Origin: Setaria digitata | Taxonomy: Eukaryota > Nematoda > Chromadorea > Rhabditida > Setariidae | Assembly: GCA_003640385.1 (NCBI GenBank) | Contig: RCAB01000009.1 | Location: 1 to 64,000 of the forward strand | DNA length: 64,000 nucleotides | Reading direction: 5' to 3' | Shown: piece after piece, positions 24,055 through 36,381 of the stretch | Layout of the letters: each line of letters opens with the position of its first letter | Numbering within the stretch: position 1 is the first letter of the stretch | The notes under the pieces: model-generated | Database searches by the model: none | Told to the model about the DNA's origin: nothing | What the model saw: only the letters and a program-made list of their open reading frames with translations | Position numbers and translations under genes: made by a program

Positions 24055-27000
24055 TTGGATGACGCGGATTACAGCTTGAGATCTGCCGTTATCAATAGTT
24101 TTATGTGCAACGTGGAATGCAGAGAATAGGTTTATACAGACAGAAATTAAAAAAAAGCAGTGTAAATTATTCTAAATTCAAAACGTTATAACTGTGAACA
24201 TACAAAAAATAAGTTCCTGGTGGAGCTCTGAAGCTTTAAAAAACTAGAAGCATAAGTTTTACTATAGATAATTATAATAAAAATTTGATAAGCATACGAA
24301 AGTTGAGAAAGTTTCTAATTGCTAAAAGGAATGAATTCAAGCTAATGCGCTAAGAAAATAGGAGGTAAGAGATGAATTAAATAAAAGAACGAATAGGAGG
24401 AGGAAAAAGAATTAAACACAAATTGCTGTTGCAGTTAAAGATATTACTAATTACAACATAACATCAAGATGTTAGCTTTGCAGGCGGAAGCCCAAAAAAT
24501 CTTATAAATTATGTGTCATAGAGGCAACTAGCCCCTATGGTTCAGAGAACGCAATAACGTATAAGCAGTATTTCCTGTAGCTCAGGCAACCTTATTTCTA
24601 TGTACCTTGAAATATCGCATTCATAAGTCAAAAAAAAAAAGTAGAAACAAGTCACAACTAATGGTGAAATCAATTGGCGACTTTGTGAATAACACATGGA
24701 TAATGATTCTCGCCAAATACATTCAATTCAAGAAGAACTCCATACTATACAAATATAACGTTTACTAATTAGCAGAAATTCAACCACCGATGATTTCATA
24801 TACTTTCAAGCTGATGAAACTACCATGCTCCAGATACAACAGTTTTGACTAATTATTTTCTCCATTCTTAGACTACATAAGAAACCAAAAGTTGAAGTTT
24901 CTGTTTATTATTAGTAACGTCATCAGCTTATCGAATTCCAAGCACATAGTTCTAAGAAACGAAACCAAACACCTATATAAGTGCTGTTGTTTCCTGCTGA
25001 GTAAGTCGGAAATTCCACGCATGTCCAGCATCGAAAATTCGTTTTTTTAGCAATAAAAGGATTAATGAAAAGCAAGATTACACATTGATTTCTCAGGCCT
25101 ATTACTGAAAAACATCCCTCGGAAAAAACAGGGTATACGAATTTCTGATACTGTGACATGGTGAACAAAATATTTCATTGGAATTGTTCCGACAAAAAAT
25201 ATTTAAAAGATTTATAAATGAGACAAGTAAAAATTTGCAAAAAAAGATGAAACGATTATTAGCTCGACCTGCCATACAATTAGCAAACTCTTCCTCACAA
25301 GAATAAAAATAAAGACATAGAAACTCAATTACAAGAAAAGAGGAATTTCTGCGATATTGAAAAGCTTTCGACAATTATTACTCGGAAGCAGGTAATTCCT
25401 TCCAAACTTTCATCTGCTTCACCGCAATATTACCAATACGAGGGTTAAGCATTTAAAATGACAGAACTCATTGTAGCAGGTACTACAAGTGGACGAATAC
25501 TGTCAATTAACTGTTCAAATAATCCCAATCCTTTTCTGTTTCATCTAGCGCGTGGGATTTATTTTAGACGCATAAAGATTTCCATAGTATTCGTTTAATG
25601 GTTGAATAAAGCAAGATAACACTGACGCTAAAAAAAATGAGGAGTAAAAGACATGCTCATTATTTAACCATATTCCCCAGAAACGGTTGAAGTTGTACTG
25701 GATGTGTTATGAAATCTGCAAAAACGTAGTCTAAACAAGAGATCAGAGAAAAATAGCAGAACCAGTCCTGCTCTGCTTTAATTGTTTGAACCAATAAAGT
25801 CTGCATTAGGACTCAACTATTTTCCATATTCGGCTAATCTTCAAAATATCGAAAAGAGAAAATTACATGCACCATCGACATGAGGAAGAAATGATTAATA
25901 TAAAACACATGAAACAATTTTCTCCAAACACAGAAATGTAGCGTGCCAAATCTACGATTTAACTTGATACGTGTAAATAAACTCAACAAAAATAGTTCAC
26001 AATCTACTTTTACACAATGAAAATTTGCAGACGAATGGTAGAGAAGAGTACTCTGAGTTATAAAAAATGATATTTCACTCAAATATTAATACATCGCCCA
26101 ATGTTCCTCCCCTCTCTTCATGAATTTCATAGTTTACTAAGAATTGTTAAGGTTTACCGTACTTCCAAAATATATTCAAAAATACCACTTTTTTGACTAC
26201 GTGATTCCCCCACTATTAATATTAGGATAAAAATAGAAGAGAAATTTTTAGCAAGAAAAGTACGATATGAAAGTTTTCTCAACACCACCACGGAGATTAG
26301 TGTAAACGCCGACAAAGCAAGATTTCAAAGCTGATTACAAAATGATCATCATTAAAACGTTATGGCAATAGTCACTTGCATGAAGCTGAAAATTTACAGA
26401 TTAACATGCAGACAATCAAACAGTAATCTAATCCTACTTGGCAGATCGATGAATAAACAAACAGCAGCATGAACTGCGCACTTAATTAACTCACGCACAC
26501 ATATACATTAGTTTTCTAATTAGCGAAATAGTAAGGGGATTCCGAAACATTTTTCTTTCTCGTTTTTAAGTTTCAAATACTATATACTTTGCTACAGAAT
26601 GACTGGAGCGATTTTCTTCGTATTGCGTAAGTTATGAAAGAACTTCCTAATGGATGAACAAAAGACGTGGATTTTCCAGATTGAAGTTCAAACAGCACAT
26701 ACTAAAGTTTTCCATGCCCTATTTTCCTACTATTAAAAGAAAGGTTCAAATAAAAGTTCCACAGGAATATTCCATCATTAAAATCGCAATAAACAAGATT
26801 AAGAAAAAAAGAAAAAACACGAACAAATGCATAAATTCGATAGTAGAAGTAGTTCGACGAGATCTGCTGGAAAATTATATATAATATAGTATAATCTGCG
26901 ATGCGGTAAGGATATTTACCTTAAATAAATTGCTTTTTTTTCAATATTATATCAATGAATACTGCAGTAATGAATTAGACAGATCTTGAATTTTACGAAG

Positions 27001-29087
27001 GGCGAGATATCAGAAAAAGGGTCTTATCGCAGAAAGGATGCAATGATAAAAATGATTCCCGAAATATATATTTTGTTAAACAATTGTTTGAATGAACATA
27101 TGCAATGCAAGGGAATTGAGTATCGTGAACTCAGATCCAGCTCTTTATGAATAAGCTGCAAAATAACAAGACCTAAAAATTGATATAGAGTATTCTCCCG
27201 GACAGACCTCGATAGAACGAACTAAATTTCAGGATTTACGTAATTTGAAACGATCAACAAAGACAAGACTGGAGATAATTAAAATTCAAACAGTGAGTAA
27301 TAATGTACTACGAAGTAAATATCGATGGATCGTTACTTTGTAATACCCGAAGAGATAACTATTCCAAATGTCGTACAAAAAGTAAAAACAGCAATGCACA
27401 TGTTTGCTGCATCCCTCAATGATAATACTTAAGCCCACAATTTCCCCTTTTCCTAATCTAACTTTTCATCCTAAACAGTGTGAGAGCAAATAAATGCACT
27501 GCCGTGACCGATATTAATAGAACGGAATAGAAAGACAGACAAGAACTTTTCCATTATATGAAATTCGTGGGATTATAAGAAGAAAATCACTTTAAGGAAC
27601 CAACCTGTTTCTGACATAAAGAAAATTGTACAATCCCAACTCCATGACGAAAGTTACAAAAACTCACGACATGCACTGATGAAAAACGAAGAAGCCAAAG
27701 TTTGTAAGACGCTTAACAATGTAAATTTGAACCTGCAAATATTACAGACTTATTTTTCACAATTTTAAACTAGAAAAATAATGTGAGGAAAGTCTTACTA
27801 TTTTACAAAAAAATGCGCTGAAAAAGTTTTAAAATAATGGAAACAATTATAATTATTTGACTCTTCGTAAATTTTTAAAAACCATAGGTGGATCTAGGAC
27901 TGAGATTTATTCAATTTCTGGTTCATTAATCTCTACTAAATCTGGCAGCAGATATCAAAGTTTCTAGCCAGAACTATCAAAAGCTATTAAGTTTTTAAAA
28001 ATTTAGAAGCTGATGGAAACAGTTGGAATGAAACCCTTTTCATGTCGTGCCATATTCTTGAACGTAATGATGAATATACGCAATCCAAGTGAAGCAAGAA
28101 AAGGCAGCAAAAGTAAGGATAAACATTAACGATACGTTTAAAAGAAAAAAAAAAAAAAAAAGAAATCAATGGTTAAACCGTGGAAAAAGAGGTGCAAACT
28201 GAAACAAAAGGAAGTAATGAGGGTAAGTTGGAGGGGCTGCAAAGAAGCGCATTGTTTAAACAATTCGCAAAATAAAAAAAAATTGTACAACATCTGAATG
28301 GTATTAAAAAATGATCATATATTACTTTTCAGCCTATGATGGCAAAATGTTGGGGAAGAAGCAAGGGAAATTTACAACAATGTGGGAACAAAAAGAACTG
28401 TTAAAAATATGAAATTAGCGATGTTGCCACGCCAGACACGCTTAGATAACAATTATAAGATTATATAATACAAGAGTTCTACCAAAATTTTTTCTGTTCA
28501 CTTTGCTCATTTCTTAATGAGTAGTGAATGACAACCGAATCATTACTTATTACGGGAAATAATATACAAGTTACTAGAAAATATAAAAATAGGCTTCACG
28601 AGTTAAGAATGTTCAAAAAAAAACTTATGGAAAAAATGCTCCGCGCAAGACTGACAGCATTTTTATGCCTGAAATACCCGCATTATAACCTGGAAAGAGA
28701 ATTGTGGTCATTCGCATCCAGCCAGTTATGAACTCGGTAGTACAGCAACAAAATGTAACGGTGTCATTTGCAAATTGGGAATGCATTTATTCCATTTCGG
28801 TGTTTGTTGGAGCTGCTCTTGCCACACTTTATCTACTTTCATAACTTCTCTGACTGATGTTCCATGTTGTTCATCACCTTAAAAAACCAGATTTTTTTTT
28901 TAACTTGCTCTGTACTTTACCGGAAGTGATCCTTGCTTTCCAACCCTTTTCCCATCTCCAAAACATAGAATCTTAATTATTATCACTCTGAGCAAAATGA
29001 GAATGAAACATTTCCATTCCCATCACATGACAAATAAAGAAGAGTGTAGTTTGTGTAGAATCTTAGACATAAGGTCCTTGCAAAATT
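24055..29087. other. AT-rich interval without recognised genes
   Basis: About 5 kb downstream of the REV7 region and downstream (3') of the minus-strand PNRC-like gene. It is very AT-rich with frequent stops on both strands. The frames of 60-90 codons at 24923-26884 and 28528-28731 lack recognisable sequence or convincing splice partners. The right end should include the PNRC-like 3' UTR. Confidence 0.55.
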
Positions 29088-30215
29088 CTAACCGGAACAT
29101 GATGACGACGATGAGGCTTCTTCACACCATATGAAGGGTGGTAGTGGTACTACTTTTGCCTCAGGTGATTCACTGAATTTCGCACCAGCAAAGTTGACAT
29201 TATCCTGTTGTTGCTGCCGCCGAGCATGTCGTGCTAAAACTTCAAATTTTTAACATGTTATACATATATTAAATAAGAAAAAAAGGAAAAAACTCCAACA
29301 AATAAATGGTTAATTAAAATGAAAATGGATCCGAGGACCGCTGAAAAATCGCCATCACATATTTCCATTGCCGTCATTCAAACTCGAGACAACAGCTACC
29401 TTCTTCCTTCTTACGTTAATGAAAAGCAATCTGGATCTAATTCTATTTTATTAATAGTATATTTTTTCCTTATTTAACCATCGAGAAATCCAAAAAAAAA
29501 AGAGAAGAAAACAAGAGCTACAACTACCACTGCACAAAAAGTTACGGAGATTCTTCGTACTAATAGAAAAATTACCTTTCCCTAGTTTTCTCTTCGGCGT
29601 TGAATCTAAAGAAAATGGTTGTTTCTGCAAGGCACTTTTAACTGGAGATGTATCTTTTGAAGGTAACCGTGATCGGAAGATATCAGTGGCTGCTGGAGCA
29701 CTTGAAGAAAAGCTCTGAGTTGCTACTGCGGGCCAGGGTACAGAAACTCCGACTGATGTCGAAGACGCTGCGCGACTTGCATGTTTCGATTTTCTTGCTG
29801 TTGATTTGTCTACAGTTGCTCTCGACCCGAGTGGCTCAGATTTCAGTCGATATTTTAATTTACTATTCTGTTCTGAATTATCGCCTTGCGAATGTAAAAG
29901 ACGAATGTGTGCATTTGAATGGTGATGAAAATGTTCTGCTGCCTGAAAATAGCACCATGCAAATTCATATTACATGGAATTTCATTTACGGTTATGCTAT
30001 AAAAAATATGCTGCAAGTGCCTCACAATGTTCACAGTTTTTCGAATTACTTTGCTTTTCCACATGCTACGAAAATTTTCTTCTGCTAGAAAATGCAGATG
30101 TATAAACCTGATGATTATTGTTGCGCGTGGTTTCGCTTGCAGTTGGCGTCGTTGGTGCACTTAAGGAAACATTTGGGAAAAGCAGAGCAAGCGGGACCGA
30201 TGATACTGGATACAT
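29088..30215 (-). CDS. PNRC-like proline-rich decapping/NMD adaptor, three exons, 206 aa
   Basis: Exons on the minus strand: 30215-30108, 29942-29576, 29233-29088, with phases 0 and 1 closing and TAG stop. The C-terminal motif NFAGAKFSESPEAKVVPLPP (residues 172-191) followed by FIW matches the PNRC family signature (GYAGAKFSEPPSP...LPKPPSHW). In human PNRC2 this region lies in the part that binds DCP1A and links UPF1-dependent decay to decapping. The rest is low-complexity: Ser/Thr/Pro/Ala-rich with basic patches (DKSTARKSKHASR; STPKRKLGK), a His cluster (EHFHHH) and a glutamine run just before the motif. Vertebrate PNRCs end with an LxxLL-type nuclear-receptor box after the motif. Here the chain ends in Ser/Cys-rich sequence with no such box. 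The ATG follows a TTTCAG acceptor by 17 nt, compatible with trans-splicing. Family assignment rests on one strong motif. Confidence 0.8.
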
Positions 30216-31711
30216 GATTCCTTCTGCTGCTGCTGAAATTAGCTCAGATGAAAAGAAAAGCAGTGTAATTCACCATCGGACATTTAGAAGATTGCGAATT
30301 ATCATGTGATATTTGATAAAGAAGGTGAGGAAGGAATGAAATCTGCTTTTGTAAGACTACAACATCGACTACGGAAGGAGCAGCATTTCGGATCTTTACG
30401 GACGAGTCAAAGTTAGCAAGGAATCTCGGGAAGCATTAAACCCTTCATTATTTAATTACCCCTAACGTCCCAATGACATTAGAAATAATTAAATTAGGAC
30501 AAATCTTACAAGATAACTCAGCTAGAATTAAAATCTAGCAGCATCGTTTCCAAGTATCGAGAACCACAGGAGTTTCTCAGACAAGTAAAAATTATAGACA
30601 ATCTGTGAGAAAAAAAAAAACATGCAGATTGTAAGTGTTCAAACAGGTAGTAAGACCTACAACAGCAATTATCGGCACGTGTGGCTTCACGGAAAGGGCT
30701 AACCTCTGGTGACCCTAATTAATCAAGTGATTTTGTCATGCAAAGTGGCTTAGCACTGCATGAATGAAGGATTAAAATCTTGAGGGTGGGAAGAAATGAC
30801 TATAATTACGCAGAAATCTGACAAAAGTAGCTGTCACGTGCGTTCAACCTTAACGTCATCCATTGTCACGTACGAGTTGCAGAGTGCGTAAATAATACAC
30901 GGATAAATAATGCTCCAATCATTAGCCAAAAGTTCTGAAGTTTTGATGGTACTGTCTGTGAAGTGACCTGTCCCAACTAAGCATCGATGAAATACCTGAT
31001 GGGTCGCGAAGGTAACGTGATCTAGTACCTGAGATGACGTGTCAAAGGGGCACGCAAGGAGCACAACACAACCTATCGATTGGGCCAGTACGAGGCGGAG
31101 AGAGCATATATCGACTGAGCATGATGAAACGTCGGACAGACGAGTAGACGAGGTGGAAGGAATATGGAAAACGAGATGACAGGTGGAAAAACAGCGAGGA
31201 AGTATAATTAACAGCTGGTTACAGTAGTGGAAATGGATCGATAGGTGGAGTGGAAGTGTTGTCGAGGATATGCTGGTGGACATCACGATGTGACAGTATT
31301 CCGGAGGACCGGACTAGTTGCATTTCGGTATTCCGGAGAGTCACTCTGTATCTGATAACATTTCAGAGTATTCATTCCAAATTCACAGGCCTTTCAGGAC
31401 TGCTTAAGTTAGCAGTTTTCTTGTAGTAGCTCTTATTCTGGGTCAGTGATGTTGGTCTCTCAGTCAGCTTCTCCCGGGAGCGTTATTTGATTCCTTCACC
31501 GCGTAATTTGGGAAATTACGTGATGGGTCACGTGAGTTTCAGGCATAATTTGAAGGTGGTGGTCGTCTTCACGCAGTAGGGCGATGAGTGTTCTTTGGAA
31601 GTGGCTCACTGGGAAGCGGAATGAATGTACCGTTACTTATTCTCGATTCGGTGTGCCTGGTAAGCGTTACCTTCTTGAAATGTCGAGCTGTCCTCACGCT
31701 GTTTTGTCTAA
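30216..31711. other. Intergenic interval, probably promoter of the PNRC-like gene and 5' region of the four-TM gene
   Basis: No exon with recognisable protein is seen. A 150-codon minus-strand frame (31286-30834) is the longest single frame in the window, but its Ser/Thr/Cys/His composition and lack of a known family argue against it. The divergent gene arrangement suggests promoters for both neighbours. Confidence 0.5.
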
Positions 31712-33198
31712 ATGAACTGGTTCAATAGCTGCTGTCATCAGAATCCGATGAAATGGCATTTCCCTGTGTTTCCTCATTACTTCAATTCAGTACTTGCTAG
31801 CGATTATTCAGGTGACGTTTTGGAGGACCGTCCACGACCATCTACGATTTGTATCGCACAGTTCGATGATAATGACCCGAAGTTTATATTCTTCAAGCTT
31901 TGTCATGCTGAGAGAGCTGCAGCGGTAAGCTTTTAACATTTCAGCTAGTCACAGTTGGTGGAAGTTTCCTTGCAAATAGCAGTACAGTGGTTGAACGCTG
32001 AACATATGAACGTATGCTCAGGTTGCTGCTGGATTTGGTATGTCATCAGTCATTTTCATTTTCATATCTACCTTTTTGAAATTTGACTGGTATAGCCACA
32101 GGACAGGAATCGATGTGGTAGCATTGGGTTTGTTTTGATTTATTAGTTCTTTTTCACATGTTTTCGAAGTTGCATTTGAATAATTCGAGTGAACTATTTG
32201 ATGTATGTTTCAAATGGCTTTAGCAGAAGAGTGTTTTGTACTGAATCTTGACTATTTTTGTCGTACTGCAGCCTTTCTATTACTGTATCTTGGGATCGGC
32301 ATACTTGTTCACTACCAAGTGATCGCTGGAATCAAGAAGCGGGCTTCTTATTATCTGTTGCCTTTTATTATTTCGTATATTATTGCAATCGATGTTGAAG
32401 CATTGTTTATTTTGTAAGTTACACTTTTTAAGATTGTCTATCTTTATAAATGGATATTTTAAAACAACAGTTGTTTTTACATGCAAATGATTAAACAACG
32501 TGTTTGTCTTTAAAGTTTGAATTAGTACATGTTACTCAGTCTATCGCTGTCTGTCTCATTAGCAAAATTCAATATCAACTTTGGAGAGGCAGTTGTTTGA
32601 TTGTATCGAAGACATAGTGAAAACTTTTCACTTGGTAGTTTTGTCCATAAATAATCTGTTATTTCAGTATTCACATGCTTCATATACATTCCCCGTCACT
32701 TGATTATTCTTTCAAGGAGGAATCAGATGTTTTTTATATATTTTCGATCACGGTGTTATCTATTTTAATATTGTTTCAAGGATTCATGCTGAAGGCTGTT
32801 TCGCAGTGCCGTTATTATCTTTCCTGCAAAGAAATACATTTATTTGCGTTAAAAGTTGCAGAAAGTAGTGTAAGTTATTCATATGTATACTTATTATGCA
32901 GTAACTGGTTCACTCAAAATGTGCTTTTCAGAACGTTTTTTTCCTTTTTCTAAATTTAATTCCTGTTTTTTGTCATTTCATTTTTTTTTTTTTTTCAAGC
33001 AGCATTAAATAAAATAAATGAGTAAATCATTCTGATCCTAGAGCTTGTATGTGAATGTTTTAGCGGACGAAATATCCTGGAATCCAGGTTGTTTTCGTTT
33101 CTTCAGCATTTAATATGAGCCAGTCGGTAAATATTACGAATGGAAATAGAGTGGCTGATGAGGCTGTAATTGAACGGGGAGTTAATTCAACGTGGTAG
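31712..33198 (+). CDS. Nematode four-transmembrane protein of unknown function, five exons, about 281 aa
   Basis: Exons 31712-31924, 32022-32127, 32224-32413, 32668-32869, 33064-33198; phases 0, 1, 2, 0 close and the stop is TAG. A soluble N-terminus ends in LCHAERAAAVAAG. Four hydrophobic segments follow: about residues 75-90 (SSVIFIFISTFL), 120-137 (FLLLYLGIGILVHYQ), 146-168 (YLLPFIISYIIAIDVEALFI) and 190-210 (YIFSITVLSILILFQGFML), each pair separated by a short loop. A charged cytoplasmic-like tail has three NxT/NxS-type sites. The layout (CHAE/CCxx start, four TMs, KxP/RTKYPG after TM4) resembles the worm-expanded LAPTM-like/DUF7027-type membrane proteins, but I assign this only as topology. 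Function is unknown; a lysosomal or plasma membrane location is possible. The start codon is the first in-frame ATG and could lie further upstream. Confidence 0.75.
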
Positions 33199-33828
33199 TC
33201 AGCATCTGCTCACTAATACCGCCAGTTATCACTATGGAGCTTAGGACGATGACAGATCTCCAGAATTCCTGATTATATTTCCTTGTTCAGATAACAACTT
33301 ATGTAATTTTTTGTGATTTGTTTTCGTGCATTTTGTTTTTGATGCTGGTTTATATTCTCCATTCGTAATGAGGAATTATAAAATCCTTTAGTACAGCGAT
33401 GCATGTGGGTATTGCTGTGTTTACGGATTCATTTCTAATGTAGATTTTACGAAATTCCGAGGTTTATTTTACTTCATTTCGCAGCTTTTACTACTAAGTA
33501 ATCGAAAAAAATTTCTTGAACTATTTATTGTCATATTTCTCGTGTCAGAAATACTGGCAGCTTTAGTTACGTTCCAGTGTAATCGGACTTATTTATAGTT
33601 ACTGGTTATTATGTATCGTATCGCGGGTTCTGCTTCTTTGCATATCAGGCTCACCAGTTTTGCATATTCTTTCTCATCTACGTTGTATATTTCAAACTTC
33701 TTACTGGCTAGCTGCCTTGATTTAATGTTATATTTGAAAATTAGGTTGAATTAAAAGCTTTCATTCAAATTTTCAGTTTTGTGCACTTTTTCTTAGAAGC
33801 GTTTCGCAATTATAAATTTATTTGGCAG
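33199..33828. other. Downstream interval of the four-TM gene
   Basis: Probably the 3' UTR and spacer. T-rich, no coding segment supported. Confidence 0.5.
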
Positions 33829-34498
33829 CAATATTGAAGGCAACAACTTCTAGGAAAGGAAGGAAGATTCGCCAGTGTGTTTTTTTTGAGTTTCTAACAA
33901 CTCCTGATGAAGGGCTATCATATTCTGAAAAAATGAATATTAATTTCATGGCTTCTCAAGTCGAACAGATTTAATTTGCACTTGTCTACAGTTTGTTTTT
34001 ACTCAAGGCTGGCGCCTACAGTAAGTACTATTGCATCATTTATGGTTTGCGGAGTTACCTGACAGCTGAAAGAGTGAAAATCTCCAAATCCTCAATTTAT
34101 CTGTTAATACCACCAAAAGGATGCTATCTAAAGTTGGATTCTTGCAAGGTACTCAGAGATTATACTACAGGTCTGTATAGTGATATTATCGTTAGATTAG
34201 AGGACGATAAGTGTTGGAACTATTCCCTTGTTTCTTTCAAGTGCTCTAGGGTGATGTCAAATGGCTTAATGAGCACTCCATAGTGAGATATTTGCTTAAA
34301 GATAACTTTACAAATGAGGAGGACATTGAGATGAGGTGTTACTGCTTAGGTGACAGTAGCCATCTAGTTGAGGAATATATGAGAAGCAACAGCAGTGACA
34401 TTTGCCACCATGCAGTACACAATTTACAGCAGGTATTCTGGTACCCAGAATTTGGCATAGCAGTGGTTCCACATATTGGTACGCCGGTCCTTTCATGA
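33829..34498 (+). CDS. Uncertain plus-strand coding segments (incomplete gene model)
   Basis: Exon-like blocks: 33829-33959 (after TTTGGCAG; charged, containing TTPDEGLSYSEKMNINF), 33992-34148 (ends TGCAAG|GTACTC) and 34250-34432 or to the TGA at 34498. The last two join in phase 0 to give CYLKLDSCK + GDVKWLNEHSIV, which reads like genuine protein, with GCYLKL, DIEMRCYCLGD and SSHLVEEYM. A competing strong donor inside the second block (GTAAGT at 34021) would instead make a 29-nt exon. I recognise no family and cannot fix the 5' end. An AATAAA lies at 34607. The final block overlaps open minus-strand sequence (see next entry), so at least one of the two readings is wrong over part of its length. 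Confidence 0.35.
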
Positions 34499-36381
34499 GT
34501 GTTGCCAGTTCAGCGGCCACGTAACCCGACACGTCACATCCATCTTGCGGTGCGACTACATCCGGATACCTTTCCTGAACCATTTCAAAAAATTTTTGTG
34601 TTCTGTTAATAAACTTTAATCCTAAATCAAAGGTATCCTACCGATCTGTTGCTTCCTACTTTTTACTTTCGTGTTTAATTTCAGTCTGAAAGGAAACTTT
34701 TCAAAAATTCTAAAAGTGCGATTTAATCGCTAAAAAATATTACCAAAGATATTATAAATTGAGTAATGTTGATGCGAACAAAAGTAAAGTTAATTAATAA
34801 AAGAAGCACCGTGAGTTCTTGTAAATCGTTGGCTGAAAGAGGATCAAAAACGCAGGAAACATCGGACCCCAAACATGCTTCTGATTCATAGGCTTGCGCT
34901 AGAAATGATTTCGATCTCCTGAAAATCCAAAATTGCACAGATTATTAAATGCCTGAAAAATTTCAGTGATATAATCACCATGCTAGGTAGACTAACTTGC
35001 AACATCTAATTCGTCGACTACATTTGCCGCAGTTATGCACGGTAATACGTTTGTATAATGGATGTTCCAAATAGCTATCCGAATTATTCCGCAAAAAGTT
35101 GAGTCCAAATTTGATCACTTTTCGCGGTGGAAGCTGCAAACGAATTTTTTCAAAATTCTTTTTTGAAATAATCAATATGGTACGTAATTTAACCGGATAA
35201 CCTTGCTACACTGACGGAACAGATTGACTAGCTAAGATCAGATCAGAAAATCAAAACAGCGACATATATTCAAATCGATAAGTTCACGAAAACAACGACT
35301 GGCACTGCAGAATCGAACTTCAGGAAAGTTTACGCTGACCTCTGTGATTGCCAGAAAATTGTGACAGCATCAAAAGAGATTGTAAAACGAGCATTAATAT
35401 TTCTAAATCAACTAACTTTACATCCGAAGTTTTTAACACTTCTTAGAAAGTGAGTGATTGCATCGACCAAGTCACCATGTGGTATAATACACTGGGACCA
35501 CTCGGAGAGCTCTTCCTGATGTTCCTCACAACTCATACCGAACAGTGCTTCATCACTCATATCTGAAAAGAAAAAGTTTACTCTTCAAACTTTTCAATAA
35601 TGATTGTGCTGCTTTCAATTTTATTCATCATGTAATTGCCTTTCAACTGCACTGAGCCAAATAATCACTTAATTTGAGGATCTTTATATCAAATTTATTT
35701 TTATATGACCTTTAAATACTAAGGTTGAAATTATTAGCAAACGTTGTAATACCTCTATTTTAATTCAACTGAGAAAATTATTTCCTTCTACGGAATTTTC
35801 TAATTTTTTCGAAAAAATATAACTCGAATGTTACCTTAAGTATGCCATGTCGCAAGAAAAATACTGGGTAAGGATAGTCCAGAAAGTCTAATCTTTGAAG
35901 TCATCAACACATTGATTAAAAAGTAAAACATTAAAAATTAAAAATTCCAACTAACCAAAAATAATGAAAAGTAGCCAGAGAAGTTGAACAGGTAGAAACA
36001 TAGAAAAGACGAGATGTTCCTCCTCCAGATACGAAAAGTTTAATAAGCTTTACAGCAAAACCACCCCCAGAACAGGGATAACAGCGAACTGCTTTACCAT
36101 ATCTCTTCTGCAATTCCTTCCCGTGGTCAGCAACACCAGAGGAGTCTTACGCCAAACATTAATCTTGCTTTAGACTAGATGTTTCAGCTAACAATCGGCA
36201 CCAACACTTAGACAAAGAGCAACTAAAAGATTTGCAACAGCTGCGAGGGCGCATTATATACCACAGCAAACTTGTGGGGATAATGAGTATTACCAAAATA
36301 TACGTAATTATCTCACCTTAGACACTATTCCAAGTACTTCTTCTTCATTACTCACAGAACCTGCTAGCGCATTTCCATGAC
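34308..36381 (-). CDS. Uncertain minus-strand gene, four to six exons, unknown function
   Basis: Candidate exons: 36381-36317, 36107-35956, 35562-35417, 35133-34997, 34918-34810, 34574-34308. The last four join in phase (0, 2, 0): starting at the ATG 35560 (MSDEALFGMSCEEHQEELSE), 2 nt after a TTTTCAG acceptor as in trans-spliced mRNAs, they give about 218 residues. Visible features are LPPRKVIKFGLNFL, a CxxC-like NCGKCSRRIRCC and ERYPDVVAPQDGCDVSGY. The two upstream blocks (HGNALAGSVSNEEEV; KRYGKAVRCYPCSGGGFAV) join to each other in phase 0 but not into the third block, so they may be a separate 5' exon pair or an alternative start. I recognise no family. The end overlaps the plus-strand segments at 34250-34498. 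Confidence 0.35.

Noticed and set aside
30834..31286. 150-codon minus-strand frame
   Set aside because: Longest single frame, but composition is Ser/Thr/Cys/His-rich, no family resemblance, no splice context, and the neighbouring real genes are all built of short exons.
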